DNA from: Oscarella lobularis
Taxonomy: Eukaryota > Porifera > Homoscleromorpha > Homosclerophorida > Oscarellidae
Reading direction: 5' to 3'
Length of the DNA stretch: 64,000 nucleotides
Assembly: GCF_947507565.1 (NCBI RefSeq)
Contig: NC_089185.1
Coordinates: 434,001-498,000, forward strand
Below are positions 12,727 to 23,552 of this stretch, piece by piece. Position numbers and translations under genes: made by a program. A model generated the notes under the pieces. It searched no databases and was not told the DNA's origin. It saw only the letters and a list, made by a program, of their open reading frames with translations. Positions within the stretch are counted from its first letter, which is position 1. Each line of letters opens with the position of its first letter.

Positions 12727-13171
12727 TTTAGTACTTTACTTGAATTAATATAGGCCTATTTGTACTTGGTTTTGTTTGGTGAGCGGTAGAATATGGGAGC
12801 TAAGGAGGACGGCTAGGTCCTGCATTAGTTCGGGTATTTTTGCTATTGTTCTCTGCTTCTTGTCTTGCCACGTCCAATCGATAATGAAATATTTGAGACA
12901 GTTAACCTTGAGCCCGTCTAATAAGAGAAAAAACTTGGAGCGAGATTTTTGGGCGGAGGGTAGTCTAACCTTTTTGGATTAAATGGAATATTCGATTGGG
13001 CGTTCCAACGGCAATGTTGCACATATGAGAGGCAAGATACAATACTTGGGCTTCAATCTACACGAACCCTGTTCGCTTCTTTTCTCCGTCCAATTCATTC
13101 TATCATTACCTTGAAGTGTTTAGCAAACAGTTTGGCTACTTTGGTCTTCTCTTGCAAGGGTGCAAGTTCTC

Positions 13172-13200
13172 TAATTAATTAATTAATCAATCAATCAATA
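13172..13200. repeat. TTAA/TCAA microsatellite
   Basis: Tandem TAAT/TTAA units passing into ATCA units over about 29 bp. Simple-sequence DNA with no evident function. Confidence 0.8.
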
Positions 13201-14211
13201 ACAGTAGCAGCAAAAGCAAAACAATTTTATTGACCTGATAAGATCGACCGCCCTCTGTGCCGAAGCACAGATAATGAGCAGAAAGGGAGAGCCCTTTTCT
13301 GCTGACTCCAGTTTACTGCTTATAGTTTGCCACGGTCCTAAGGCTAAAGTTTGTGTAGTACATACTCATAGCGTTCAATTGGCCCTACTCTAATTGATTT
13401 ACTAACCTGATTTCAAGTATTCTGCTATTCCCTCTTCAGTTTTCCCAGTCACAAAATCTTTATCTTATAGTGCAATTTTATCAGGCGACAGTGATCTTGC
13501 TGGCATGCTCTTCCGTCCAGTGCTCACCTCTAAGGTCAAGTTCATCTAATTCAACAGGTGAAAGTCGCTTTTCGGCAGAGGGCAACAAAGCCATCCATAA
13601 ATTTTCTCGGCAGCGGCCGCGTGTTTCGTCTTCAGACTCTTCTGCTGTTTCCTTTGCCCTCTTTCGGTCTCTCGCATCCTACAAGAGCATGCAATCGAGA
13701 AGCACATGCAGGTAAACACATCTGACTTTCTTCTTGGAGCTTTTTCTCTTCATCCTTCTGCAATCGGAAGGGCTTAGCGCGCGTCGCGCGAACATGAATC
13801 TTTTTCACATGAGCTCACGAGAACGGCGACAGCACAAGAAGTTCGCAGAAATTGTTTATAGAACTCTTATGCATTTTTGTAGCCTTTGGTAGCGTGCCTG
13901 TGCAAGTAGAATTCGCGTGTTCACTTCGCGCGCGGAGGTCCTGGGCAAGACCGCGTCACACTGAAAACTGCCCGCGCGTGCCGTAAAGAATATATGTCAT
14001 ATTTTATTTAATAAACCCGGAACTAACCCGGAAGTACCAAAAAATTTTGCACAGAGGTCTCTCTACTTTTTCTGTGTCCACCCTCGGGTGGATGGGGGTC
14101 AACCTCACTACTCCCCCGTCGGAGTTGGAGCCTGTTTAGTCTCCCGGCTCGGACGCCTGGGACCGGCAGCCCTCGGATGTGAGTGCTGACGGCCTGATTC
14201 CAGGGGGACCG

Positions 14212-14290
14212 CTATTGTACCCACCGCGTCTTGCCCAAGTGGGGTGACAGTTTATCACTCATGCCACGGGAGTAGGGGATTGAATCCCCT
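14212..14290 (+). repeat. Possible tRNA-like (Pol III) repeat head
   Basis: TGCCCAAGTGG at about 14232-14242 is close to an A-box (TRGYNNARNNG), and GGATTGAATCC at 14277-14287 matches the B-box GGTTCGANTCC at 9 of 11 positions, with tRNA-like spacing. AGGGGATTGAATCCCCT can form a T-arm. I cannot fold a full tRNA, so a SINE head or chance are the alternatives. Confidence 0.25.
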
Positions 14291-14637
14291 GCTTTTTCGC
14301 CGCGTTTATCCTCTCTGGCTCGAGTTGGGACCGGTTTTATTTTGTCACCTCGGGGCCCAGAGGTGAATGAAGACATCGGAAAGCTCTTCATCTGCCTCGT
14401 CGGTATGTCCATAAGATGACCTTGGGTAGGCAAAGCAGCTCGATTGAGTCAGAGGGATTTACCTTTGAAGATTGTAATGGTAATGAGATTCTTTAGATCA
14501 CGAACACAGCAAATTTCTTCATAGACAGCGAAGTTCAACATTCACATCGTTCGTTGACCAATACTGAGTCAAAAAGACTCACTATATGGTCTACTTTATC
14601 TTTGATTTCCCGGAATCAAAATGATCTTTGCCCAATA

Positions 14638-15009
14638 GGGCATATTCACGGGGCGGGGCTTCCGGGGCTTTCGCGGAGTGTGTGGCACGCGAAAAAAGAC
14701 CATCGCGCTGCATGTTACGATAAACCTCTATAGCCATTTTAGTTATTCGAGGATTACTTAGCTGTTTCGATGGAGAGGTTGTGCCTACAGCGAGTCAAAT
14801 CGCTAATATCCACAAAAGGGGAAAGGAGGCCTCGATTTTCGGTTTTTTGCCAGACTACATTTCGTACAGTCACTAAACTGTCATTTTAATAAAATTGGCA
14901 TATTAGCTTTATTTTCGCTTGAACGAAGGTATTTGTGGGTGGGGGCATACGAGTGCGCCTATGTTTTTGCCACACACTAACGCGCGCAAAGCCGTCCGTG
15001 AATATGCCC
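14638..15009. mobile_element. MITE-like element with TIRs and TA target duplication
   Basis: GGGCATATTCACGG at 14638-14651 is repeated perfectly inverted as CCGTGAATATGCCC at 14996-15009. Similarity continues imperfectly inward for about 50 bp (GTGTGTGGCA and a GGCTTT..CGCG block on both arms). The element is flanked on each side by TA (14636-14637 and 15010-15011), the target duplication of Tc1/mariner-type transposons. It is 372 bp long with no transposase ORF, hence a non-autonomous MITE. The superfamily assignment rests only on the TA duplication. Confidence 0.75.
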
Positions 15010-15391
15010 TATTCCAAAGCAGCCGATGGCAAACTGAAAATTGATTTAGTCCCTACTGGGACTGAAGAAACTGAGCGGATTTGGGCAGAACGACTAGCCG
15101 AAAGCTTTTGTTAGCTAATAATAATAGCTTCGAGCCAAATGGCCGAATATTTCCTACGTGGGAACGTCATTTTCTGAATTTCGGCGGGGAAAGTCCGACT
15201 TTCGACTAGTCTTCTCTCGGTTTCGGGCCTTCTTTTGCATAATAAACGTCCTTTCGCTGATTTCTAAGCGAGATACAAAGAGAACGACGAGTGGAAAGCA
15301 GAAGAAAACCTCTCATTTGCCATCATGAAGGTTTAAACGCCCGGGAACTTTGCGGTAGCAAGGCGAGAGATTCTGCGGTTAGGCCACGTGA

Positions 15392-16092
15392 TCACTTTAG
15401 ACCAATGATGGCGTCGGATGGCGTTTGCTGACTAAGCGGGACGTTCAAATGCATCGCGTCGCACCGATTTCCTTCAGTTGCGGCAGAGGGTGGATGCGAC
15501 GCGGTTCGCTGCGTCTCTTCCTTGATCGGACCGGCTCGGGGGAAGACAAAAGGCAAGTCTTGGATTGTTGTATCAGCGAGGCCCACGATTAATCCGTGCC
15601 GGAGCCCGTAGGCAGGGCGAAGGGGGGCTTCGGCCTCGGTTCTCGCACTGGGATTTAACGATCGCCGATGTCTTATTGTTGCCAACAAGTACGGCCCGCG
15701 CTAGGCTCGAGCGGGCACGACTTGGAGGGGGTGTTCACTAATGGCCTGGTTGCCGGCACTTGTCTCACCCGATGGCACGATTAGACGGAGGATGATCCGG
15801 CCCAGGAAACTTCAATTTGAGCATTGCACTGCCTTTCTTGTCGACTCCTACAAACAGTGGTCGGCCGTTCTCCACTTCCGCAAGCTCCGGTTCTTCTCAG
15901 GAAAATATACCGAAGAGTTTGGTACCAACGAGCCGGGGGACTCGGTTTTAGGGGCCGTTTCTCGTCCAGGCGGTACTGATCGGAGTGGCCGAGGACCCGC
16001 AACTCGCCCGATACTTTTTGGAAGGGGGTCATCGCTTTGCGAAGACTTCCCTGGGCTACGACGCGTCCGAACCTCCCCGCTTTAATATCCAA
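15392..16092. other. GC-rich segment with unspliced ORFs, unknown nature
   Basis: GC content is clearly above the surroundings, and open frames of about 100 codons occur on both strands: minus 15392-15688 and 15781-16092, plus 15741-16085. I recognise no protein family, and no intron-like sequences break the frames. It could be a decayed mobile element, a structured or repeated DNA, or a chance effect of high GC. No function is assigned. Confidence 0.3.
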
Positions 16093-16974
16093 GAAACACT
16101 AAACACAAGGGAAAAGGAAACAAAAAGAAATACACACACAAACAGACAAACAGATCAATCCCTGTTGAAGCACCTGACTGAGGTGTCAACAGAGCTAACA
16201 GATACACAAACAGGGGAATGGGGAACAATACACTTAACTTTACGAAGAATAATACGAGCATTCTCGCGCTGGAGACAAACCGCCATATGACGTCGCCAGT
16301 ACGCGAGAAAGCTATTTTTGTCATTAAAAAAGTCGATCGACGGGCGTTCTGCTACTTGCCGGAGGATGCGTAGCGCAATCGGACCCGCGGTGTAGCCTGG
16401 GTAACGCGAATACGGACGCAACAAAAAGGTACGTACACGGATTTATTGGCAGAGTCTAATCTTATTTTTTTAGGGTGAAAAAGGAAGAAAACGCGATCGA
16501 AGGAATCGAAGGACAACGCGCTTGACTGGATAGCGATTTCACTTCGTTAGTGCGTATTTCTGCATGCGTTTTTTGCGTTGTGCGAATAAATTGTGAAATG
16601 GAGAGCACGCTTCTTGCGTTTCCTCGGACTTACTTCCACGTGATCGTTCTAAAATGGCCGATTCACGCTGTAGCAGCCATCTCGCAGCTTCGCTGTGTGA
16701 TGTACGGCTCTGCAGACGATCCCAATCCTTTTGCCGAATCGATCGTCCCATTTTCGCTTTTATTTGTGGCTAGAAAAACGCTGATCGGTCGATTTTCTTG
16801 CGCGCAGACGTTCTACTGCTCACGTTCTCGGATAAAAGCCATTTTCGGTTGACCGCCGATTCCTTTGGGCCGTCTAAATAGCGCAAGTGACCAAACCCAT
16901 CAATGCACTTGCTTTAATTCGCAGAATAAATATTAATTAATAGACGCATTACGGTAACGAGTGTGCATGCAGTC

Positions 16975-19900
16975 TCAGATTGGAGGCTTTGATGACCGAA
17001 CAGCCCACAAATAGTCGTGGATCGTGAATCCGTCAATTGTCAAAGAAATCTCCTTCGTCTGGATGATTTGAAATGATCTGGAACCAGAGTTGTATCTAAA
17101 ACAAACAAATTCAGTTAGATAACACTGTCCGGTAGCTCTCACTTCATGACTGAATCGATCATGCCACGTCCGACTACTTTCGGTCCCTTGCCAAAAATTT
17201 TTGTTACCTGCACAGGTAAGAACAACAGCAGAAAATAGAATTATGCGTACTATATTATTTGTCACTGCACCTGATTGTTTTCAGGATTGAAGACGTACAA
17301 GCCTCTGAATTTGCATCCTGTATTACTTCGAAAGAGCACCACGAAATGATCCCCCGTTGAATTCTCAAGTGCCTGGTTCACAAAGGATCAGTCAGGATAA
17401 GTGAGGACGTGCATATTTTTTACCTGCAGGGCCTTCACTTTCAGCTCAGTATTCGGAGCACCCGCTAAGCAGACGTGACAAACGGCGTTATGAATCAGTT
17501 GTTTGTTGGATTTCATTGTCATTTTGACGCGCAGGGGCCCCAGCTCCGATTGTGCTCTAGTTGATTTTGCCGATGCCAGAAAATGGCGACCGATGGGTTC
17601 CTGGCTTTGCCTTTCAACTAGAGGCTTCGTAGCGACCGCTTGAGGCTCAGACGGCTTTTCAGACGCTCTGGGAGGATCCTGGTCCAGTCTGCAAAAAGAA
17701 ATCAGAGTCCTTCATTTAGACAATAAGTAGTCAATATACTTTGATGTTTCTTTGACTTTTTCTGCTTCTTGTCTAGCTGGTTTCACAGCAGATTTCTGAC
17801 GAGAAGACATAAATCGTTCCTTTCGTCTTTCTAGCTCCTCTTGACTGATCTAAAGAAAAGAGCTCAGATTATATACGTAGAACATGCTGAGTCAATTTCG
17901 CACTTTATCCGTTCCCCACGTTTCAACAAAGAATCCAACCGGCTTCTCTCCCTGACCGTCATTCCGATCCAGATCATCGGCCCGTTGCACCAACTCTGGC
18001 TGTTCGTTGTCAGCCACATTTTCTATGTGCAGATCTCCTGCAATCGCCGGCAAATCAGCGGGATCGTCGACCACGTCCTCCGACGTTTCAATGACAAGCG
18101 CTTCGCCGTCCAAACGATTGGCCGGATTGGACGATTGGGCCTTCTGACGATGAAGATATTCAGCAAAGATTAGATCTTGCCTCTTTTTGATTCGTTTAAA
18201 CTGTTCCTCTTCCTCGTGCCGCCTCTCCGCCATTATGCGACGACGGATTTCGCCCATCTCCCACTTGGCGAGCAACCACTGGCGATCCGCTTCCGACATG
18301 GGCTCCTTCTCCGCGTCCGCAGCGTTGTCTCCTATCGAAGACTGAGGTAGAGGAGCATCTACGACATCTTCTTTTTCTTCACTGCAGTTGTCGTCGTCGT
18401 TCGTTTCGTTGTCCAACGCCTCCTCCTTTTCAGTGTGGTCATTTTCTACGTTTCTCTCTACGGGCGATATTTCGATTTCATCCAGAGGAGACGGAGACCC
18501 TTCGGACTGATGGGAAACAGGCGAGGACGCTCGTGGCGGCGGCGACGACGGCAGTGCCGCCTCGGCGGTCTCGTCCACGTCAAATGAGAGAGCATTGGCG
18601 GCCAGCGGCGAAATCGCTTCTCTCTGATCATCGGTTATTGGCGGTGCTTTGACGACGTTAGCAGGCGAGCATAGCGCAGGCGACGAGTAGGATCGAGCAG
18701 AAGCGACTGACGTCTCTTTTACCTTATCAATCGTTTGATGGACAATGAGAGATCTCGCATGACGGTGAACGGTGTAAACGTCATTTTCTAAGGCAGTTGA
18801 TTCCTTTTTCGGTCTCTGCAGAGGAACGTGATCCCAAAACGCGGGATGGCTTTCATTCTTTGGCGGCGGCGGCGGCGGCGGCGGCGGCGCTCTACCCTCA
18901 GCGAGGCTGCTTGCATTCGAAGACTCGCGCTGATTCACGAACAATTCGAACAGCAGCGTAATGAAAGCAACGATGTTTGGCCGAAGTAAGAGAGACGTTC
19001 GTTTCAGATCATCGGTGGTTAGCGGCGTGGGGAAGCTGAGATGAGAAAACGCTCTTCGGCAGGCTTTTTGAATAAGTTGCATATTGACGTCGACGTCGCT
19101 GTCGCTCGCATGTCGACACAAGACCAAATCTAAAAGAGAATCGTCATTGATTTACAATCAGAAAGCGTCTCTCAAACTTCCGCACCTTTCAATTCGAGTA
19201 AATCGGGCCTGTAGAAGCTGATAAGCACGCCAAGACACTGACCGTTATGCAAGTCTTTGGCAAGGTCTTCCATTGGCAATACGTCGATCGGCTTATCCAG
19301 TTGTGCGGTCTGTCCTCCCGTTCTGACGTGATTCTGACAAACTTTGTTCACCCACAACAGAAGGCTGTCTTCCAAGTCGAACGGCAACTCTTTTGAAGCA
19401 TTAAACGCGCCAAACTGCCTATGAACAAAAAGAGTGAAAAATAAATAAATAAATTAATTAATTTGACTCTCATTTCCTACTTCACTAAATTCACGACTTT
19501 TTCAACGGAGACGACTTCGTTCATGTACGCCATCATGAGAGCGTCTATAAGCGCCAAATGAGCGGTCTGGAGAGACAGAAAAAAAATTAGCGCTATCAGT
19601 CAACGAGAAAGAATCATGGTTGGCTTGCCTCTTCGAGAGGATCGCGTCGAGCGAGAACGTCTTCGGTAACGGGCGTCTCGTCGTCGCCGTAAACGACGTA
19701 GAAACCGCGTCGAGACAGCGCTTGAATGACTCGACGAGGCGCGTCGCTGTCGTCGTCGGCGAAGAGTCGCTTCGAAGCGCGGCAGTAGATCTCGCCGTTC
19801 GAGAGAAGGGCGGCGATGTCTGCTCGGACTTCGATTCGCAGCTGGATTTTCGAATTGCGAAGTTGCCGAGCGTTTCTTTTCGTTTGGACTTACGCGAGTT

Positions 19901-20118
19901 GTCAAGACGTGTGGATTTTCAATCGACGCGACGATGTTGAGGTCGTCGATGGGATTTCCTTCGAGTTTTTCCACGAGCGCGACGAGCCATTTCAGTGACG
20001 AGCGAAATCGGGACTGAAACAGCAGCGTAAGGGCGTAAAACAACGGAAAAGGATCAGGAACCTTGAAAGGATCGTATTGCCGCGACGATTCCTTCGCCAA
20101 AGCCATCGCTTTCGCCAT
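16975..20118 (-). CDS. CAMSAP: CAMSAP/Patronin microtubule minus-end protein
   Basis: Binds and stabilises non-centrosomal microtubule minus ends. N-terminal exons give RFRSSLKWLVALVEKLEG, RVIQALSRRGFYVVYGD and ELPFDLEDSLLLWVNKVC. The atypical CH domain follows (LPMEDLAKDLHNGQCLGVLI, SFYRPDLLELKG). A large exon (17892-19127) holds LRPNIVAFITLLFELFVN, a proline run, an acidic disordered region and a coiled coil (WEMGEIRRRIMAERRHEEEE). The C-terminal CKK domain is complete: KSNKQLIHNAVCHVCLAG, NSTGDHFVVLFRSNTGCKFR, GLYVFNPE, YNSGSRSFQIIQTKEI, DGFTIHDYLWAV. Stop at 16975. Animal-specific family. ATG at 20118 (MAKAMALAKESSRQYDPFK) is the first in frame, but an earlier exon is possible. The GILT gene ends 84 bp upstream on the same strand. 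Confidence 0.92.
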
Positions 20119-20201
20119 CGCATCCAACTGCCGCGCGTTACAACACAGTCGTCACGTGCACAAAAATCAATATTGAATATGGACCCACAAAGCTGAGGAA
20201 T

Positions 20202-20995
20202 CTAATTCCACTCGTTCATTGACACACCCAATATTGGCTCATATTCCTCGGCCATGCTACACTTTTTCGGCTTTGGGCTGCCCATGTACGCATCGCAGAT
20301 CTGTGTAATCAAGTTTTGCTGCTCAATGTGCTGGAAAGAACGTAGACAATTAATTAAACGGTAAGCACAAACACGTTCTTTTTCATACCCTTCCATTGAG
20401 AGTGAGCCAAGGTGTGTACTCGTGAGGAGGATCGAGAGCGGCAGTTTCTCGATAGTACATCATTCCCAAGTTATAGCCAAGTTCGCCCGTAGCACATTCG
20501 TCGATTCTCGTCCACTCCATGCTTTGCTTTTGAGCACACGTCTGAGCCACCTCATAGCTTTGCTCCTTACCGTGCGCCTCGAGGCAGACAACAAACGGCC
20601 ACCATTCAGCCCTATTGCAAGGTACCCATGAAACTGAGGATTGTTCGAGATTTTTCGCACCTCTTGGGGTAGTAGTGCAAAACGCACGCCTCGACGGCAT
20701 TCATCTGGCATTCGATTTCGCCGTGCTGACAGACGAACCGTTTGCCCCCTTCGATCTTGGCGTTGCCCCACGGAACGAAGTGAAGCGTGAAGATTTCGCC
20801 AATCTAAGCCGTGACGTGTCGTCGTGGAATGATACAGGGCAAACTTCTAACCTCTTCGACGGCTTTGTTCATCTCGCCCTCGGTCAACGCGTCGCAATAG
20901 GGACACAGCGCTTCGGAATAGAACGAAACGTTTACGAGCGGGGCAGCGTGAGCCGAAAAGGCGAAGAGCGCAAGGAGAAGAAGAGCGTAGCCCAT
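20202..20995 (-). CDS. GILT-family lysosomal thiol reductase
   Basis: Gamma-interferon-inducible lysosomal thiol reductase (IFI30) type enzyme, which reduces disulphides in endolysosomes. Residues 1-18 (MGYALLLLALFAFSAHAA) are a clear signal peptide. The active-site CxxC is CPYC at residues 31-34 (FYSEALCPYC). The GILT signature CQHGEIECQMNAVEAC is intact after FVPWGNAKIEGGKRFV. Later conserved parts are NNPQFHGYLAI-type sequence near the splice, WWPFVVCLEAHGKEQ, CATGELGYNLGMMYYRE, EYTPWLTLNGR and a Cys-containing tail (QICDAYMGSPKPKKCS). Ends at 20202. In mammals this helps antigen processing; in invertebrates it is a general lysosomal reductase, the safer reading here. Confidence 0.93.
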
Positions 20996-21264
20996 TGTTT
21001 ACGACAGTCTGTGACTCTGTGTACTCGTCTCGTGACCCGTTTTTCTCGTGACCGGACGTCGCGAATCACGCGTGGGGGCGTTGCGGTCTCGTGCAGAAGG
21101 CATATCACCCAAAGTACTGTACGGCTAAAGTGTGCAATGTTCTGTACCCGTTTCACATGTGTGTCTCTTCTATTTCCACTTCGGCTTTCCACATAAGGCC
21201 TCGCTTCTCAAAGACAGTTTCAAGTTCAGACATCATATCACCATCTACACATCATAATGCCAAA

Positions 21265-23364
21265 TTATTCATTGATAGTCAAACTTATATGACCTTCATA
21301 AAAGGTGTCGACTTTGCCTTCGTGGCTTGAATCTTTCCGCTTCTTCTGAGAAGCCCGAGCAGCATCTTCGGTCACATTGATATCGGCATCCCATTCCATC
21401 GGTGGCAATGAGATGGAATCAACGACTTCTCCATTCTCTTTCTTATTCGATGGCAACGACGACGTCGGAGAGTTGGGCGGATTGGCTGGCTTGGAACGAC
21501 GAAGGCTGCTCGGCAAAACGCTTGCATAGAGATCGTCAACATCGACCGGCATATCCATTCCAATCTCAGAGCTAAGCTTGCGTATCTGCCGCTCAAGCGT
21601 CCCCGACGTAATAACAGAGGTGAGATTGGGAATTGCCTCGGCAGCAGCAGCAACAGGTGACGTTTTTCGTGGTAACGCATTGATTCCATATGGATACGGA
21701 TCAATTTCCAGTGACGGAGTGTCGCTATCTTCATTCTCTTTGCTGAAAGTGGCGTCTTTGAATTCTCCAGTGCGATGATCGGAGAAAGGCAATTGCTTGT
21801 GATTGACGCCGCTTTCCCAACTTTGGGCCCACAGATGCTGAACGAAGAGGGCGCAGTCGGGATGCTCTTTCTGATGTGAAATGGCAAGCGTGTAGGGACA
21901 CATTCCGTCCTAGACAAGTGCAAAGAATGAGGAGGAGTGCAAATAGAAAAATACTAAAACCAACCTTGTCTTCAAGAAATATGTCTGCCCCAGCATCAAC
22001 CAAAACTTTCAGGCAATTAGAAAAACTGCACGTAATAAAAGTAAGAGGTAGCCAAAGTACACAACGTTGGATTGCAACGTTCTTCACTCACCCAGCATCA
22101 GCGGCGTCATGAGAAGGAGTGCATCCGTGCTGATCTTTCATATTAGCAGCTACACAGCCACCAATTCTCAGCAGCCAAGTCAACGTTTCACCGTGCCCTT
22201 TTGCTACACGTACAGTACTCTTCCTCTTAATTAAAAAATTAATTATCTACAATTCATACCTGCAGCAAAGTGAGCAGGAGTGGCTCCGTCGACGGTCTGT
22301 CGAAGAACTTCTCCGACGCCCACCTTCTCAATCAAATACTACACCGCAAAAAAGCCAGATTTAACTCTCCCCCGCCCACTTGTGCACGAAATCGGCCTCG
22401 CCTCCGCAACGCGGGTATGCCCTCCCTGCGCGGCGGCGTGAATCGACGTCATGCCGTCTTTTGCCTGGGCCAGCGGATCAGCCTTCGCCTCTTCGACGAG
22501 ATACTCGACGCAGCGCATGTGGCCTTCCTGCGCAGCGAAATACAATGGGCTACACCCTAAAAAACGTTTGGAGAACCCCAAAAGAAGGAAACGCCTCCCT
22601 TACCCGCCTGATCGCGATACCACACAGCCTGTCGTCTAAATTCGCCTAGAACTCTCAAAGACTCGATGTTTCCTAAGCGAGAACAAGTTAAATTTCAAAA
22701 AAAGATTTCTTTTGGTCGCGTTCTCGCCCGCTGCCGCTGCCAAATGTGCGGCCGTCGTGCGATTTTCGTTCGCCATGACGAAGCCGACTAGACCGAAGCT
22801 CTCGAGTATCCACGCGACGATTCGCTGTCGATTTTTCACGCAGGCGAGCGCGAGAGGCGTAAAACCGCGCCCGTCGACGTCGCCCACGATGCCTGTCATG
22901 TCGCGCGGATTGAAGCTCACGAGCAGCTCGAGCGACTCGAGACTGCCGCGCACGGCCGCCACGTGAACAGCCGTCTCCCGATGGAGACCGCGCGAGTTCA
23001 CGTTGAAGCGCGAACTCTTCAGAAGAAGCCTATGCGAGCTAGCCCTAGCTAGGGTTTTAGTATAAGGGAGGTTTTTATCTCGCCTGATTGCGTCCACGTT
23101 GTTCTCGCGTGCGGCGAGGTGAAGTGGCGTCGCGCCGTTACGATCGGCGGGTAGGATTCGGCGTTTACCTCGCTTTTCCGCGGCGATCAAGCCCTTGAGG
23201 CAAGCGGTGTGGCCGTGAAGGGCGGCGCGGTGAGCGCTGAGAACGACGCTCAGGCAATCGCGACACGCCGCTTTGCCGCGTCCAATCGAGCCGCTATTGA
23301 CGCTGCTGCTGCTCGTCACGTTCTTGCTCTTCTTTTTCTTGCTCGTGGTCTGTCGAGAGCTCAT
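21265..23364 (-). CDS. Espin-like ankyrin-repeat protein
   Basis: At least seven or eight ankyrin repeats followed by a disordered tail. Repeats seen: [108 protein letters not shown] and [12 protein letters not shown]. The DGMT.xHAAAQ.GH, DGAT..HFAA and TP.HDAA order, and [11 protein letters not shown] after it, parallel the N-terminal ankyrin block of espin and espin-like proteins, which organise actin bundles and bind myosin III. The C-terminus ([19 protein letters not shown], stop at 21265) shows no obvious WH2 or espin actin-bundling module. This is therefore an espin-type ankyrin protein rather than a proven espin. It starts 188 bp downstream of the cadherin-23 stop on the same strand. 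Confidence 0.72.
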
Positions 23365-23552
23365 CGTCGTTGAGTGTACAGTGAGGCGGATGATCGCTGT
23401 CTGCTTGGGAACGCCCTAAAAGGGGGAGGAGGTGCCAATCAAAGGCATTCGAAGTACGTGTGAACGATCGATCGTATAAAAGATGACGTGTTAAAAATAT
23501 CAAGTGACATTCAATACGTTATACGTTCGTCAAAACGTTTCAGTTTCAGCTT

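Larger units (their letters stand above)
12727..16974. other. Gene-poor 4.2-kb intergenic block
   Basis: No convincing protein gene here on either strand; the ORFs are short, unspliced and unlike any family I know. It holds a TTAA/TCAA microsatellite (about 13172-13200), a possible Pol III-type repeat head (about 14212-14290), a 372-bp terminal-inverted-repeat element (14638-15009) and a GC-rich segment (about 15392-16092). Given gene spacing of tens to hundreds of bases elsewhere, this is the window's repeat-bearing region. Confidence 0.7.

Noticed and set aside
14212-14433. Minus-strand ORF starting MPTQGHLMDIPTRQ
   Set aside because: It overlaps the possible Pol III-type repeat, has no introns and no recognised domain; more likely repeat DNA than a gene.
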